Shown here one piece after another: positions 41,467 to 49,550 of a DNA stretch of 64,000 bases; position 1 is the stretch's first letter, and the number at the start of each line of letters is the position of its first letter. The position numbers and the translations under genes were made by a program. Source of the DNA: an uncultured Alphaproteobacteria bacterium. Its GTDB lineage: Bacteria > Pseudomonadota > Alphaproteobacteria > Caulobacterales > Hyphomonadaceae. Below the pieces are notes generated by a model. It worked only from the letters and a program-made list of their open reading frames with translations. It was not told the DNA's origin and ran no database searches. Location: contig CAIMMO010000002.1 of assembly GCA_903842595.1 (NCBI GenBank), positions 1-64,000 on the forward strand, in the 5' to 3' direction.

Positions 41467-42135
41467 ATGTTCGCAGGTCACTACGCAGCAGCGCTCGTGG
41501 CAAAGGCTGGCGCACCAAAAGCACCGATGTGGACGCTGGTTGCCGCCGCCCAACTTGTCGACATCGGCTGGGCAGCCCTCGTCATTGCCGGCGTCGAGCG
41601 TGGTCGTATCGACCCAACGCTCCCAGGCAGCGCATTCGTTCTCGAACACATGCCGTGGACTCATTCGCTAGCCGCCGCCATCGCATGGGCGCTAACGGCG
41701 ACACTGCTATCGAAAACGATGCTGCGCCTCTCGACGGGGGCCGCCATCGCAATCGGCGCAGTCGTCTTCTCGCACTGGCTGCTGGACCTCATCGTCCATC
41801 GCCCCGATCTCGAACTCTATCCGGATGGTCCGAAGCTGGGCTTGGGACTCTGGAACATGCCGGTCCCCGAACAGGCGTTGGAGATCGGCCTCCTCGCCGT
41901 CGCCGGCATGTTCTGGGCGGCCCAGCGCGCCCGCGCTGGACTCGCAGCCTGGCCGGCCGCCGCGTTTGTCGCTTTGCTCGTCTTCGTCCAGATCATCGCG
42001 ATGCTGCTTCCGCAGGAGGCCTCTGAGAGCCTCGTCGGCGCCGCACCCTCTGCACTCGCCGTGTACATCGTTCTCGCCTTCGTCGCGATCTTTCTCGACG
42101 GGTGGCGAGCGCCACAAGCCTTACCCGATCGATAA
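41467..42135 (+). CDS. Polytopic membrane protein of unknown function
   Basis: Inner-membrane protein of 222 residues with about six helices. Conserved-looking polar sites inside the membrane are MFAGHYAAALVAK (His5), QLVDIGW, MPWTHSLAAAIAW and FSHWLLDLIVHRPDLEL. The pattern of His/Asp residues (H..., D..W, TH, HW..D) recalls the YdjM/LexA-regulated membrane metal-dependent hydrolase group. GGGAG lies just upstream. Role unproven. Confidence 0.68.
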   Translation: MFAGHYAAALVAKAGAPKAPMWTLVAAAQLVDIGWAALVIAGVERGRIDPTLPGSAFVLEHMPWTHSLAAAIAWALTATLLSKTMLRLSTGAAIAIGAVVFSHWLLDLIVHRPDLELYPDGPKLGLGLWNMPVPEQALEIGLLAVAGMFWAAQRARAGLAAWPAAAFVALLVFVQIIAMLLPQEASESLVGAAPSALAVYIVLAFVAIFLDGWRAPQALPDR

Positions 42136-42215
42136 AATCTCATCGATCGCGGCTAACCTGATCGAAATCATGCTCGCCTACGCTCAAGATACGAATAGCA
42201 GCGGGGAGCAGGGCT

Positions 42216-43256
42216 ATGGCATTCGGCAAACGCACGGCTGGTTCCGCCCCTCCGCCCTACACGCCCCCCGCTGAACTCGACGCGCCAGAGGCGGCTACGC
42301 CTGTGCGGACCCGCGTCACCAACCCGGGCGCGATCGATAACAAGTTCATCGGCCTCGCCGTCGGCGTCGTATTCCTCTCGGCCGGCGCAGCCATCGCCGC
42401 GCCCTCGCTCCTGTCGATGGTGAGTGGCGCCAGCGTCCGCCCGATCGAGCAAGTCATCGCAGGTCTCGACCGCGACGCCATGCGCACGGCGCTGGCGCTT
42501 GAAGCCTTCCCCGACGAATCCGGTCGCGCCTTCATGACCAGCCTCGCCACCCATTTCCCGCAGCAGCATGACCGCCTGCTCGACCAGCTCGCTGACACTG
42601 CGGCCGCCGGCGGCGACCGCGACGACCTGTTCCTCTCGATGAACGCCTGGACGATGGGCTTCGCGCCGCAGCACATCGGTGCACTCGGCCGCACCGGCGC
42701 CGAAGGCTTCGACAAGTCGCTGGGCATCCTCAAGGAAGCCCTGCAGATGGTCGAGTCCGAAACAGGCGGCTGCACCATGAAGTCGCTCGAAGGCTTCATG
42801 CGAGAACCTTCCAGGCTCACCGATCTCACCCGCTACGGCAGCGCCGGTTACCGCGTGAGCATGCGCGCCGGCGCCACCATGGTGGACCTTGTCGCCAAGG
42901 GCCGCAACGCGCCGCCGGTCAACGCCACGATAACCCTGGATGACGAGAACGCGCTGCAGTCCACCTTCAGGTCGATGATGTCCGACCCGCAGGTGATGAA
43001 CCTGATCCAGTCCGGCATGAACCTCGGCTCGCAGGACATGCAGATGGAGTTCGCGCAGAACATCAATGTCTGCCAGTTCGCGCGCACCCTCGTCATCAAG
43101 CTCGAAAACCTGCCAGCTGGCACCAAGTCACGCCTGCTTGCGACTGTGCTGTCATCCGATTTCGGCGCGCTCGCCGGCAATCTCGGCAGCCCCTTAGGCC
43201 CCGGCGCATTCCAGGACATGCAGCCCGGCATGGGCACGACGCAGTTCTTCCCGTAG
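42216..43256 (+). CDS. Hypothetical single-span membrane protein
   Basis: Protein of 346 residues: a Pro/Ala-rich cytosolic N-terminus of about 45 residues, one membrane helix (FIGLAVGVVFLSAGAAIAAP), then an extracytoplasmic helical domain with two cysteines (GGCTMKSLEG, NVCQFARTL). No family recognised. The stop is five bases from the stop of the convergent TIR gene. An envelope location shared with that protein is the only hint. Confidence 0.65.
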   Translation: MAFGKRTAGSAPPPYTPPAELDAPEAATPVRTRVTNPGAIDNKFIGLAVGVVFLSAGAAIAAPSLLSMVSGASVRPIEQVIAGLDRDAMRTALALEAFPDESGRAFMTSLATHFPQQHDRLLDQLADTAAAGGDRDDLFLSMNAWTMGFAPQHIGALGRTGAEGFDKSLGILKEALQMVESETGGCTMKSLEGFMREPSRLTDLTRYGSAGYRVSMRAGATMVDLVAKGRNAPPVNATITLDDENALQSTFRSMMSDPQVMNLIQSGMNLGSQDMQMEFAQNINVCQFARTLVIKLENLPAGTKSRLLATVLSSDFGALAGNLGSPLGPGAFQDMQPGMGTTQFFP

Positions 43257-43261
43257 CGCCT

Positions 43262-45640
43262 CTACCGCTGCGCCGGCTCCACAAGCTCGCCACGCGCCCA
43301 GCGGCCAGCCTGCATCACGCTGCCGTCAGGAGCCCACACAACACCCAATCCCTGGCGGGCGCCGCCGGACAGCTCGCCTTCATAGCGTTGGCCGTTGGTG
43401 TATGTCAGCACGCCGCGCGCCGTACCACCGGCGGCCACGCCTGAACCAGCGAGGTTGTCACCGCTCTGCCAGTGCATCACGCCATGACCGCTGGCAGCGT
43501 CGCCGGAATGTTCGCCTTCGTAACGCGCTGCGCGTGCTGCCGCATTCCCGGGATTGTCGGCGAACTCGTAGACACCGATGCCGTTGGCCTGCCCGTTTCG
43601 CAACTCGCCGCGATAGCGGTCACGCGCATTGGGCCCGGCGCCCCGCGTGCGTACGCCCAGACCGTTTGGCGCGCCGCCGGAAATCTGCGCGACATACCTG
43701 TCGCCATTTCCTCCCGTGATGGTCTGCGCATCTTTCAGGGCGTCAGCTGACTGCGCCATCTGCCGCGCCGCAGTCGCACGCTGCACCGCGACTGTCTGCG
43801 CGCGCCGCGCCGCCTCGACCACAGCCTTCGTCTCGGCAGGCAACTGCTCGATGCTGAACGGCGCCGGACGGCTAAGCTTGGCGATCAACGCCTCGGCGTT
43901 CGGCGCACGCGCACCGCTCGGGTAAGCCGCGAGATAGGCGCGGTATCCCGCCAGCGTCCCGTCCCGCTCCGCGATCGCCCACGCCTCGGCCTCCTCGGCA
44001 ATGCGGCTCTGTTGCGCCGCCGCGAGCGAGTCCGCCCCTTGCTCCCTGACGACAACATCTGCGGCACGTGCAGCCGCACTGGCCACCTGGGCTTGCGCCT
44101 GCGCGATGCGCCGCTTGTCCGCCTCGACCGCTGCCGACACCGCTGCGCTCGCCTTGGGTGTCGCCCCGGTGTTGCGAACCGCCTCGGCAAAGGCCCGCAG
44201 GTCACGCGGCGAGGCCGAGCCAAGCGAAGGCGCCAGCTTCCGGTTCGACTGCGCGAATGCGCGCACCGCCTGTGTCGTGGCCTCGTCTGCCTTGCCCATC
44301 ATCTCACCATCATAGAGCTGGAGAGCCGACAACCCGCGCTGAATCTCCTCGATCGCCTGCGACCGCTCCGCGCCAAGCGCCACAATCCGCTCCTCTGCAG
44401 CGCGGCCCATCGCGCCGGGTACAACACCCTCCGCCGGGAATGCCTGAAGGTAGGAACGATAGGCAGCCTCGCTGTCTTCCGTCACGGCCTTGACCCACGC
44501 CTGCGCATCCAGCACGCGCAGGGTCGATCGCGCCGTCTCGGCCGTGCTCGCGCGCGGGAAGGCCGACACATGATCGCGCAGCGCCTCCGCATCGCGGGCA
44601 TCGACCCTGCGCCAGTCCTCGCCGGACTCAGCGGTATCCTCGAACGTTCCCGTCGCGGGCGCCGTGTTCGCGGTCGTCACCTCCGCCACACTCTGCACCG
44701 GAATACCCGTGGCGACCTGCTCCTGAGGCGCCTCGTCGCCACGCCAGCCGAAAGGATCGGCGAGCCACAATCCGACACCTGAACCGATCAGCGCGACCGC
44801 GGCAACCATGGGCACGGCTGCAAACGACCGCTGTTGCTTCTGATAGCGCGACCCGTAGCCGGAACGCCGCACGATCAAGTTGGAGTCATCCAGTCGCTCA
44901 TCGCGCCGCTCCTGCGGCACCCGATAGACTGACTCGGCTAACCGCGGTCCATGCGCGGCTTCGGCGCGATCGACATATCGCGTCGTGTCGCTTTCCGCAT
45001 AGCGCGACGAAGGCGGCGGCTCGTAGCGTGGTTGCGGAGGAGGTGGAGGCGGTTCCGCAAAGCGCGGCGGTGGCGGCGGTTCATACTTGGGAGGTGGCGG
45101 CGGCGACTCGACATGGCGCGGCGGCGCGGGAGCAGGATCGACAAACTCCACTGGCGGAGGCTTGGGGCGCTGGGGCTCCGGCTTGGGCGGCGGCGGTGGT
45201 GGTGGCACAGCCGCCGGCCGCTTCGGCGCAGCCGCCGCAGGGGGCTTGACCGGATCACCCGCGCAGTTGCGCAGCATCGCAGTCAGCCGCCGCCAGTTGG
45301 GATCGTCCGGATCGCCGTTCCACTTGCTCAAGTCCACCGCGTCGAGCTCGTCGAACGGGCGCGGCGGCGCCTCGCCATCGATGCGCGCCTGGATCAGCTT
45401 GTTCTTGTAGAGCCCGGTAGCCGCTTCAGAACGGACATACTCGGACCGCCGCGCACTGTCAGACCACAGCACCAGCACGGCCTTCGACCAGCCCAGCTTC
45501 AGGTCTGCAATCGGGCTCAGATCGGGCTTGGGCTCGGCCGGATCCATCCAGCTGTCCCAGCCCTCCCGACGGAGGAGCTCGCCCACCACCCGGAGTCGAT
45601 CCCGGTCCTGGCGTGCGTATGCAACGTATACATCAGTCAT
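43262..45640 (-). CDS. TIR-domain membrane protein with repeat and MORN modules
   Basis: Protein of 792 residues. Residues 1-88 are a TIR domain (MTDVYVAYARQDRDRLRVV, GWDSWMDPAEP, KAVLVLWS, SEYVRSEAA), with Glu72 at the usual NADase position. Residues 130-212 are Pro-rich. One membrane helix spans 273-294 (FAAVPMVAAVALIGSGVGLW). Outside lie units of the AYRSYLQAFP type (343-372, 391-420, 564-590), a peptidoglycan-binding-like helical stretch (431-465), a coiled coil (500-555) and four MORN-like repeats from 647 (RYVAQISGGAPNGLGV, RYRGELRNGQANGIGV, RYEGELSGGARQGLGV). By topology TIR is inside and MORN in the periplasm. It follows the histidine kinase gene by 91 bases on the same strand. Each module is recognisable; this combination I have not met. 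Confidence 0.8.
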   Translation of the reverse strand: MTDVYVAYARQDRDRLRVVGELLRREGWDSWMDPAEPKPDLSPIADLKLGWSKAVLVLWSDSARRSEYVRSEAATGLYKNKLIQARIDGEAPPRPFDELDAVDLSKWNGDPDDPNWRRLTAMLRNCAGDPVKPPAAAAPKRPAAVPPPPPPPKPEPQRPKPPPVEFVDPAPAPPRHVESPPPPPKYEPPPPPRFAEPPPPPPQPRYEPPPSSRYAESDTTRYVDRAEAAHGPRLAESVYRVPQERRDERLDDSNLIVRRSGYGSRYQKQQRSFAAVPMVAAVALIGSGVGLWLADPFGWRGDEAPQEQVATGIPVQSVAEVTTANTAPATGTFEDTAESGEDWRRVDARDAEALRDHVSAFPRASTAETARSTLRVLDAQAWVKAVTEDSEAAYRSYLQAFPAEGVVPGAMGRAAEERIVALGAERSQAIEEIQRGLSALQLYDGEMMGKADEATTQAVRAFAQSNRKLAPSLGSASPRDLRAFAEAVRNTGATPKASAAVSAAVEADKRRIAQAQAQVASAAARAADVVVREQGADSLAAAQQSRIAEEAEAWAIAERDGTLAGYRAYLAAYPSGARAPNAEALIAKLSRPAPFSIEQLPAETKAVVEAARRAQTVAVQRATAARQMAQSADALKDAQTITGGNGDRYVAQISGGAPNGLGVRTRGAGPNARDRYRGELRNGQANGIGVYEFADNPGNAAARAARYEGEHSGDAASGHGVMHWQSGDNLAGSGVAAGGTARGVLTYTNGQRYEGELSGGARQGLGVVWAPDGSVMQAGRWARGELVEPAQR

Positions 45641-45731
45641 GGCCGCCCCTCTGGGCCGCCCCCGCCGCTAGGCTTCTATCAGTGCAATCGCCGCTTGGGG
45701 AGATGTGCCAGACAAGCACAAGATGGCAAAA

Positions 45732-47096
45732 TCACAGATTTTCAGAGAGCTTTGTCGCATTCGCGTCAGGAAAGAATACCGCAATGCGGGTTCCGCCAGA
45801 TTCGCGTGACGCGATCGTAAGGATTCCACGATGCAGTTCGGCAAAGGCGCGTACGACGGATAGCCCAAGTCCTGCGCCCTTCTGCTTCTTGCCGGCCTCA
45901 CCCTGCTCGAACACACGTGACAGCCGCGTAAGCTCCTCCGGACTGATCCCGACGCCCGTGTCCGACACGGAAAGCACAGACCCGCCCGGGACTTCCTCGG
46001 CAACAACGACGACTTCGCCCCCGGCCGGGGTGAACTTCAGGGCATTGGAGATCAGGTTCAGCGCAATCTGGCGCACGGCTTTCGAGTCGGCGAACGCCTC
46101 GGCATCCTCCGGACCATCGCACACCAGCTCGACCCCCTTCCGGCGCGCCTCGTCCATCATGAACCGGACGGCGTCGTCCGCGAGGTCGGAAAGGCTCACG
46201 GTCTCGGGATAGATTTCGTACTTGCCTGCTTCGAGCCGGGCGAGGTCGAGAACATCATCGACTATCAGGGTCAGGTTCCGCCCACCCTCGTGAATGAGCT
46301 CGGCATATTCCTGATACCGTTCAGGCAGCGGGCCAAACACACCGCTGCGCATCATTTCGGCGAATCCCACGATCGCGTTCAGCGGCGTGCGCAGCTCGTG
46401 ACTGGTCTGCGCGAAAAAAGTTGTGCGCGCTTCCAGCTGATCCTTCGCCGTCTCGGCCGCCTTTCGCGCTTCCAGCGCTGCTTGCGCAGCCTTGCGCAAT
46501 CGGGTTTCCAACTGAGCTAGCCGGCTCGCGGCGTCCACATCGACTGGCGCAGCACGCTGCCGCTCCCGAGGCTCCCTGACGCGCAACGCTGCAATGATCG
46601 CCGTCGACGCGAGCAAGACGAGTCCCGCCGTTCCATAACTGGTTGTCAGGATCGCTGCGTCATGCACATGCAGCCAGCTCCCGTTCGAACCAGCGACGAC
46701 GGCGATTAACAAGCCAAGGATAGCAAAGCCTGCGATCTCGATCGTCAAGCGAACCCTGCCGGACAACCAGGCAACCGCAATCGCGACGCCATATATGACA
46801 ATCAGTGCAGACACGCCGCCCGTGCTCGCCGCGCCCGCTGTTGCGAGGGCGATCCAGAGCGCTGATTCAACTTCGATAGCCTGCGCTTCCGACGTGGAAC
46901 CCCGCATGAAGGCGCCAGCGAGGGGCGGCAGAACCGCACACACGGACACAAGCGCGCTGAGCCAAATCGGCACGCCGAGCGCCAAACTCCATGCGCCAGC
47001 GATGGTTACCAGCCCAAGCCAGATCCCGCCCGCGCCTGTCACGGGCAGCAGCCCGCGACCAAGATACTGCTTGAAGGGTCGGTTCGCATGCCGCAT
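45732..47096 (-). CDS. Membrane sensor histidine kinase
   Basis: Inner-membrane kinase of 454 residues. Five or six helices occupy residues about 20-172 with little periplasmic sequence, as in intramembrane-sensing kinases. A coiled coil (190-225) leads to the dimerisation/phosphorylation domain with FFAQTSHELRTPLNAIVGFAEMM (His233). The ATPase domain has N box NLISNALKF, G1 DTGVGIS, and GAGLGLSVVRAFAELH. There is no receiver domain and no response regulator nearby, so the partner is elsewhere. The TIR gene follows 91 bases downstream in the same direction. Confidence 0.9.
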   Translation of the reverse strand: MRHANRPFKQYLGRGLLPVTGAGGIWLGLVTIAGAWSLALGVPIWLSALVSVCAVLPPLAGAFMRGSTSEAQAIEVESALWIALATAGAASTGGVSALIVIYGVAIAVAWLSGRVRLTIEIAGFAILGLLIAVVAGSNGSWLHVHDAAILTTSYGTAGLVLLASTAIIAALRVREPRERQRAAPVDVDAASRLAQLETRLRKAAQAALEARKAAETAKDQLEARTTFFAQTSHELRTPLNAIVGFAEMMRSGVFGPLPERYQEYAELIHEGGRNLTLIVDDVLDLARLEAGKYEIYPETVSLSDLADDAVRFMMDEARRKGVELVCDGPEDAEAFADSKAVRQIALNLISNALKFTPAGGEVVVVAEEVPGGSVLSVSDTGVGISPEELTRLSRVFEQGEAGKKQKGAGLGLSVVRAFAELHRGILTIASRESGGTRIAVFFPDANATKLSENL

Positions 47097-47215
47097 CCTA
47101 ACTCGTCATCAATGAATCCGGTCACAACCTCGGTAGGGTAAGCACATAGCGGGCCGCGGCTGCTCCAAGGCGTGGCCTGGGGGTCTCGAGTGTTAAGGAT
47201 TGTCGGGAGGTTCCA

Positions 47216-48250
47216 TTGCGTAAGCGGACCAAACTTTGCGCTGTTGCGCTCGTAGTTGCAATCGCTGCTCCGCTGGCGATCAGCCAGGTGTCGCCTGAGG
47301 CTGCTCCAGCGGGCCGGCTCCTGCCGACCACGGCGGCGACCTATGCCGACTATCAGGCCCGGGTCTCCGATATCATGACCAAGGAGCTCGGCGGCGCCGC
47401 CGATCTCGAAAAGGCGATCGACACGTTCGGCGCGCCGAACGTCGGCGAACTCTCGGCCGGCTGGATCTCATACTCGGGCATCCTCGCCGCCCAGCACCCT
47501 GACTTCGTCAAGGAAGTCCGCAACATCGACAACTACTATGGACGCGAGCGCCTTATGCTCGGCCTCGAGCGCGACCTCGGCTATGCCCGCACGCTGAAAG
47601 GCGGAGAGCAGGCGCTCCAGAACGTCCTCGCCGCCAACACGCGCGACACCAGCCGCCTGTCCAGCGCGGGCGCCTTCGTCAAGGAGCAGTCCTACAAGTT
47701 GCAGAAGGTCGGCTGGGGCAAGGAGCGGGTGAAGAATCCCGACGCGATCCTCAAGTCGATGAAGACCTCGACCCAGGCCTCCAAGCCGATCACCGACGCG
47801 GTCTCGAAACTCTTCGCCGGCCCTGATCTCGACGCGATGCTAACGACCATCGCCGTATCGCCGACCACCGCTGACAGCCTCTGGGACAAGTTCTCGGTCA
47901 TCGCCGTCAACGCGCCCGGCAAGGCCCTCAGCAATGTCGCGCCGGTCGCCGTCGCCCAGCAGGACCTCAAGGTCGCGCCGCAGTTCAACGGCACGGCCAA
48001 CCGCATGGTCACGCTGGCCGCGCTCCACGCGATCGACGCCGAAAAGACCAATGGCGAGCAGGTGAAGGCAACCATGGCCGACCCGATGTCGCGCCAGTGC
48101 CTCGAAGAAGCGCAGCAGTATCTCTATGGCTGCGTCTCCACCGCCTACACCCGCTACGAGCTCACCTTCTGCCTCGCCCGGCACGGCCTGCGGTTCGAGA
48201 ACGACAAGGTCCGCTCGATGGGCAGCTGCTTCGCCGAGATCTCGAAGTAG
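47216..48250 (+). CDS. Secreted hypothetical protein
   Basis: Exported protein of 344 residues from a TTG start with GGGAGG six bases upstream. A signal peptide (KLCAVALVVAIAAPLAIS) precedes a mostly helical mature chain with SAGWISYSGILAAQHPDFV, ELTFCLARHGLRFE and four late cysteines, probably in disulfides. No family recognised, although a lineage-specific conserved protein is likely. A strong terminator follows. Divergent from the kinase gene with a 119-base shared upstream region. Confidence 0.75.
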   Translation: MRKRTKLCAVALVVAIAAPLAISQVSPEAAPAGRLLPTTAATYADYQARVSDIMTKELGGAADLEKAIDTFGAPNVGELSAGWISYSGILAAQHPDFVKEVRNIDNYYGRERLMLGLERDLGYARTLKGGEQALQNVLAANTRDTSRLSSAGAFVKEQSYKLQKVGWGKERVKNPDAILKSMKTSTQASKPITDAVSKLFAGPDLDAMLTTIAVSPTTADSLWDKFSVIAVNAPGKALSNVAPVAVAQQDLKVAPQFNGTANRMVTLAALHAIDAEKTNGEQVKATMADPMSRQCLEEAQQYLYGCVSTAYTRYELTFCLARHGLRFENDKVRSMGSCFAEISK

Positions 48251-48272
48251 TCTGACCTGCGCCGAACAAGAA

Positions 48273-48307
48273 GCCGCCCCGGTCGCACGGCCGGGGCGGT
48301 TTGCTTT
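48273..48307 (+). terminator. Intrinsic terminator after the gene at 47216
   Basis: CCGCCCCGG at 48274-48282 pairs with CCGGGGCGG at 48291-48299 across an eight-base loop, and TTTGCTTTC follows. It sits 23 bases past the stop. Confidence 0.85.
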
Positions 48308-48379
48308 CGGGCCATGCGCAGCTCACGCTCGTCGAGAGAGCCAGTTGCCCTCCGGCGCCAAACACGCCATCTCCCCATC

Positions 48380-48799
48380 ATGACCGTCGCCGACCAAGCC
48401 GCCTCCCTGCGCGAAGATTTCGCCTTTCTCGATGAGTGGGAAGCGCGCTTCACCCATCTCATCGACCTCGGCAAATCGCTTCCGCCGCTGAAGCCGGAGG
48501 AGTATTCCGAGGCCAACAAGGTACGCGGCTGCTCCAGCCAGGTCTGGCTCGTTGCCGAACCCTCGCCCGAAAATCCCGGCGCCATCTGCTTCCGCGGCGG
48601 CTCCGACGCGATGATTGTCGCCGGCCTCGTCGCCATGCTGCTGCACCTGTTCTCCGACCAGCGGCCCGAGGACATCCTTGCCTTCGACGCCCCGGCCTTC
48701 ATGCGCGAGATCGGCATCGCCGACGCCCTCACGCCGCAACGCTCCAACGGCCTCGCCTCCATGCTCCAGCGCATCCGCGCGCACGCGGGCGAAGCGTAG
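48380..48799 (+). CDS. sufE: SufE-family cysteine desulfurase sulfur acceptor
   Basis: Cytosolic protein of 139 residues that takes persulfide sulfur from SufS and passes it to the SUF Fe-S scaffold. Evidence: FAFLDEWEARFTHLIDLGKSLP at the start, the active cysteine in NKVRGCSSQVWL, and GLVAMLLHLFS with an FDAPAFMREIG end typical of SufE. I used ATG 48380; an upstream ATG at 48314 overlaps the terminator tail region. No other suf genes are in the window. Confidence 0.92.
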   Translation: MTVADQAASLREDFAFLDEWEARFTHLIDLGKSLPPLKPEEYSEANKVRGCSSQVWLVAEPSPENPGAICFRGGSDAMIVAGLVAMLLHLFSDQRPEDILAFDAPAFMREIGIADALTPQRSNGLASMLQRIRAHAGEA

Positions 48800-48849
48800 G
48801 ATCGAACAGTGCCAACGCGCGCTCCCCCCACCCAACATAAGCATCCGCG

Positions 48850-49010
48850 AGCAGCGACCAGGTATCCACGCACAGCCCCGCACCAACCGCTGCGTCCGAT
48901 GGCCGATCTTCGTGCGCGTCCAGTCCAGGAAACGCACCGCTCCTGCACCGCGCGGCACAGATACGCCACCGTCGACCGGTCGCGCCCCATCGCCCCCGCC
49001 ACGCGCGCAG
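48850..49010 (-). pseudogene. Possible remnant of a DnaA-C-type helix-turn-helix gene
   Basis: Minus-strand reading VAGAMGRDRSTVAYLCRAVQE resembles the helix-turn-helix signature of the DnaA C-terminal domain (GRDRSTVAHACR in many alphaproteobacterial small homologues). A stop lies just upstream and the frame changes after the motif (FLDWTRTKIGHR in another frame). If real it is a fragment. Weak call. Confidence 0.35.
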
Positions 49011-49042
49011 CTCATCCGGATCTCCGGACGAAGCCTGTCCCC

Positions 49043-49282
49043 CTACCGCAACGCGTCCAGGATCGACACCGCGCACCCTCCGCAGACCAGCGTGAAGAAC
49101 GCTTCCAGGGCCGGCACCTTGAACTTCATCGTGTTGCCGCCGACCCAGATCAGCCCGGCAACCGCCGCCGCCATCACCCACGGCCCGACCACATAGCCCA
49201 GCGAATACTGCAGCCGCCCGAACGCCGAGTAATACCCCTCGAACCGGAACAGGGAGGCGACGCCCAGCACCGCCGCCGACAT
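49043..49282 (-). CDS. Small membrane protein
   Basis: Reading of 79 residues with three hydrophobic stretches: MSAAVLGVASLFRF, YVVGPWVMAAAVAGLIWVGG, and LEAFFTLVCGGCAVSILDAL. The composition is convincing for a membrane protein, but no ribosome site decides the start and no family is recognised. It lies between SufE and pstS on the opposite strand. Confidence 0.5.
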   Translation of the reverse strand: MSAAVLGVASLFRFEGYYSAFGRLQYSLGYVVGPWVMAAAVAGLIWVGGNTMKFKVPALEAFFTLVCGGCAVSILDALR

Positions 49283-49550
49283 CAGGATGGCGAAACCGCA
49301 GAGAAACCTTCAAGCGAATCCATAGGAACCCCCGAGCCTTTTGCGGTTGCTAAAACGTGGCCGCGCCCGCCTCAGCCCTCCACCCGCGTCGGCGATACGC
49401 TGTGCGGCAGTTGCCTGAATCCCCGTCAATTTCGGTCGGTCCCGTCGCCGCGAACCTTCGCCCCGACAACCGTCACAAATGCTTCGCAGAATGGGTGATA
49501 GAGCCATCTCGTTACCGCGCGCTGGCCAGAAGGCCCAGGGAGCCCCGTAC

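Noticed and set aside
48154-49313. Overlapping minus-strand frames opposite SufE
   Set aside because: Antisense to a well-supported sufE; only the short DnaA-C-like piece was kept, at low confidence.
49400-49550. Pho box before pstS
   Set aside because: CCGTCAC occurs once, but I found no second half-site at the right spacing.
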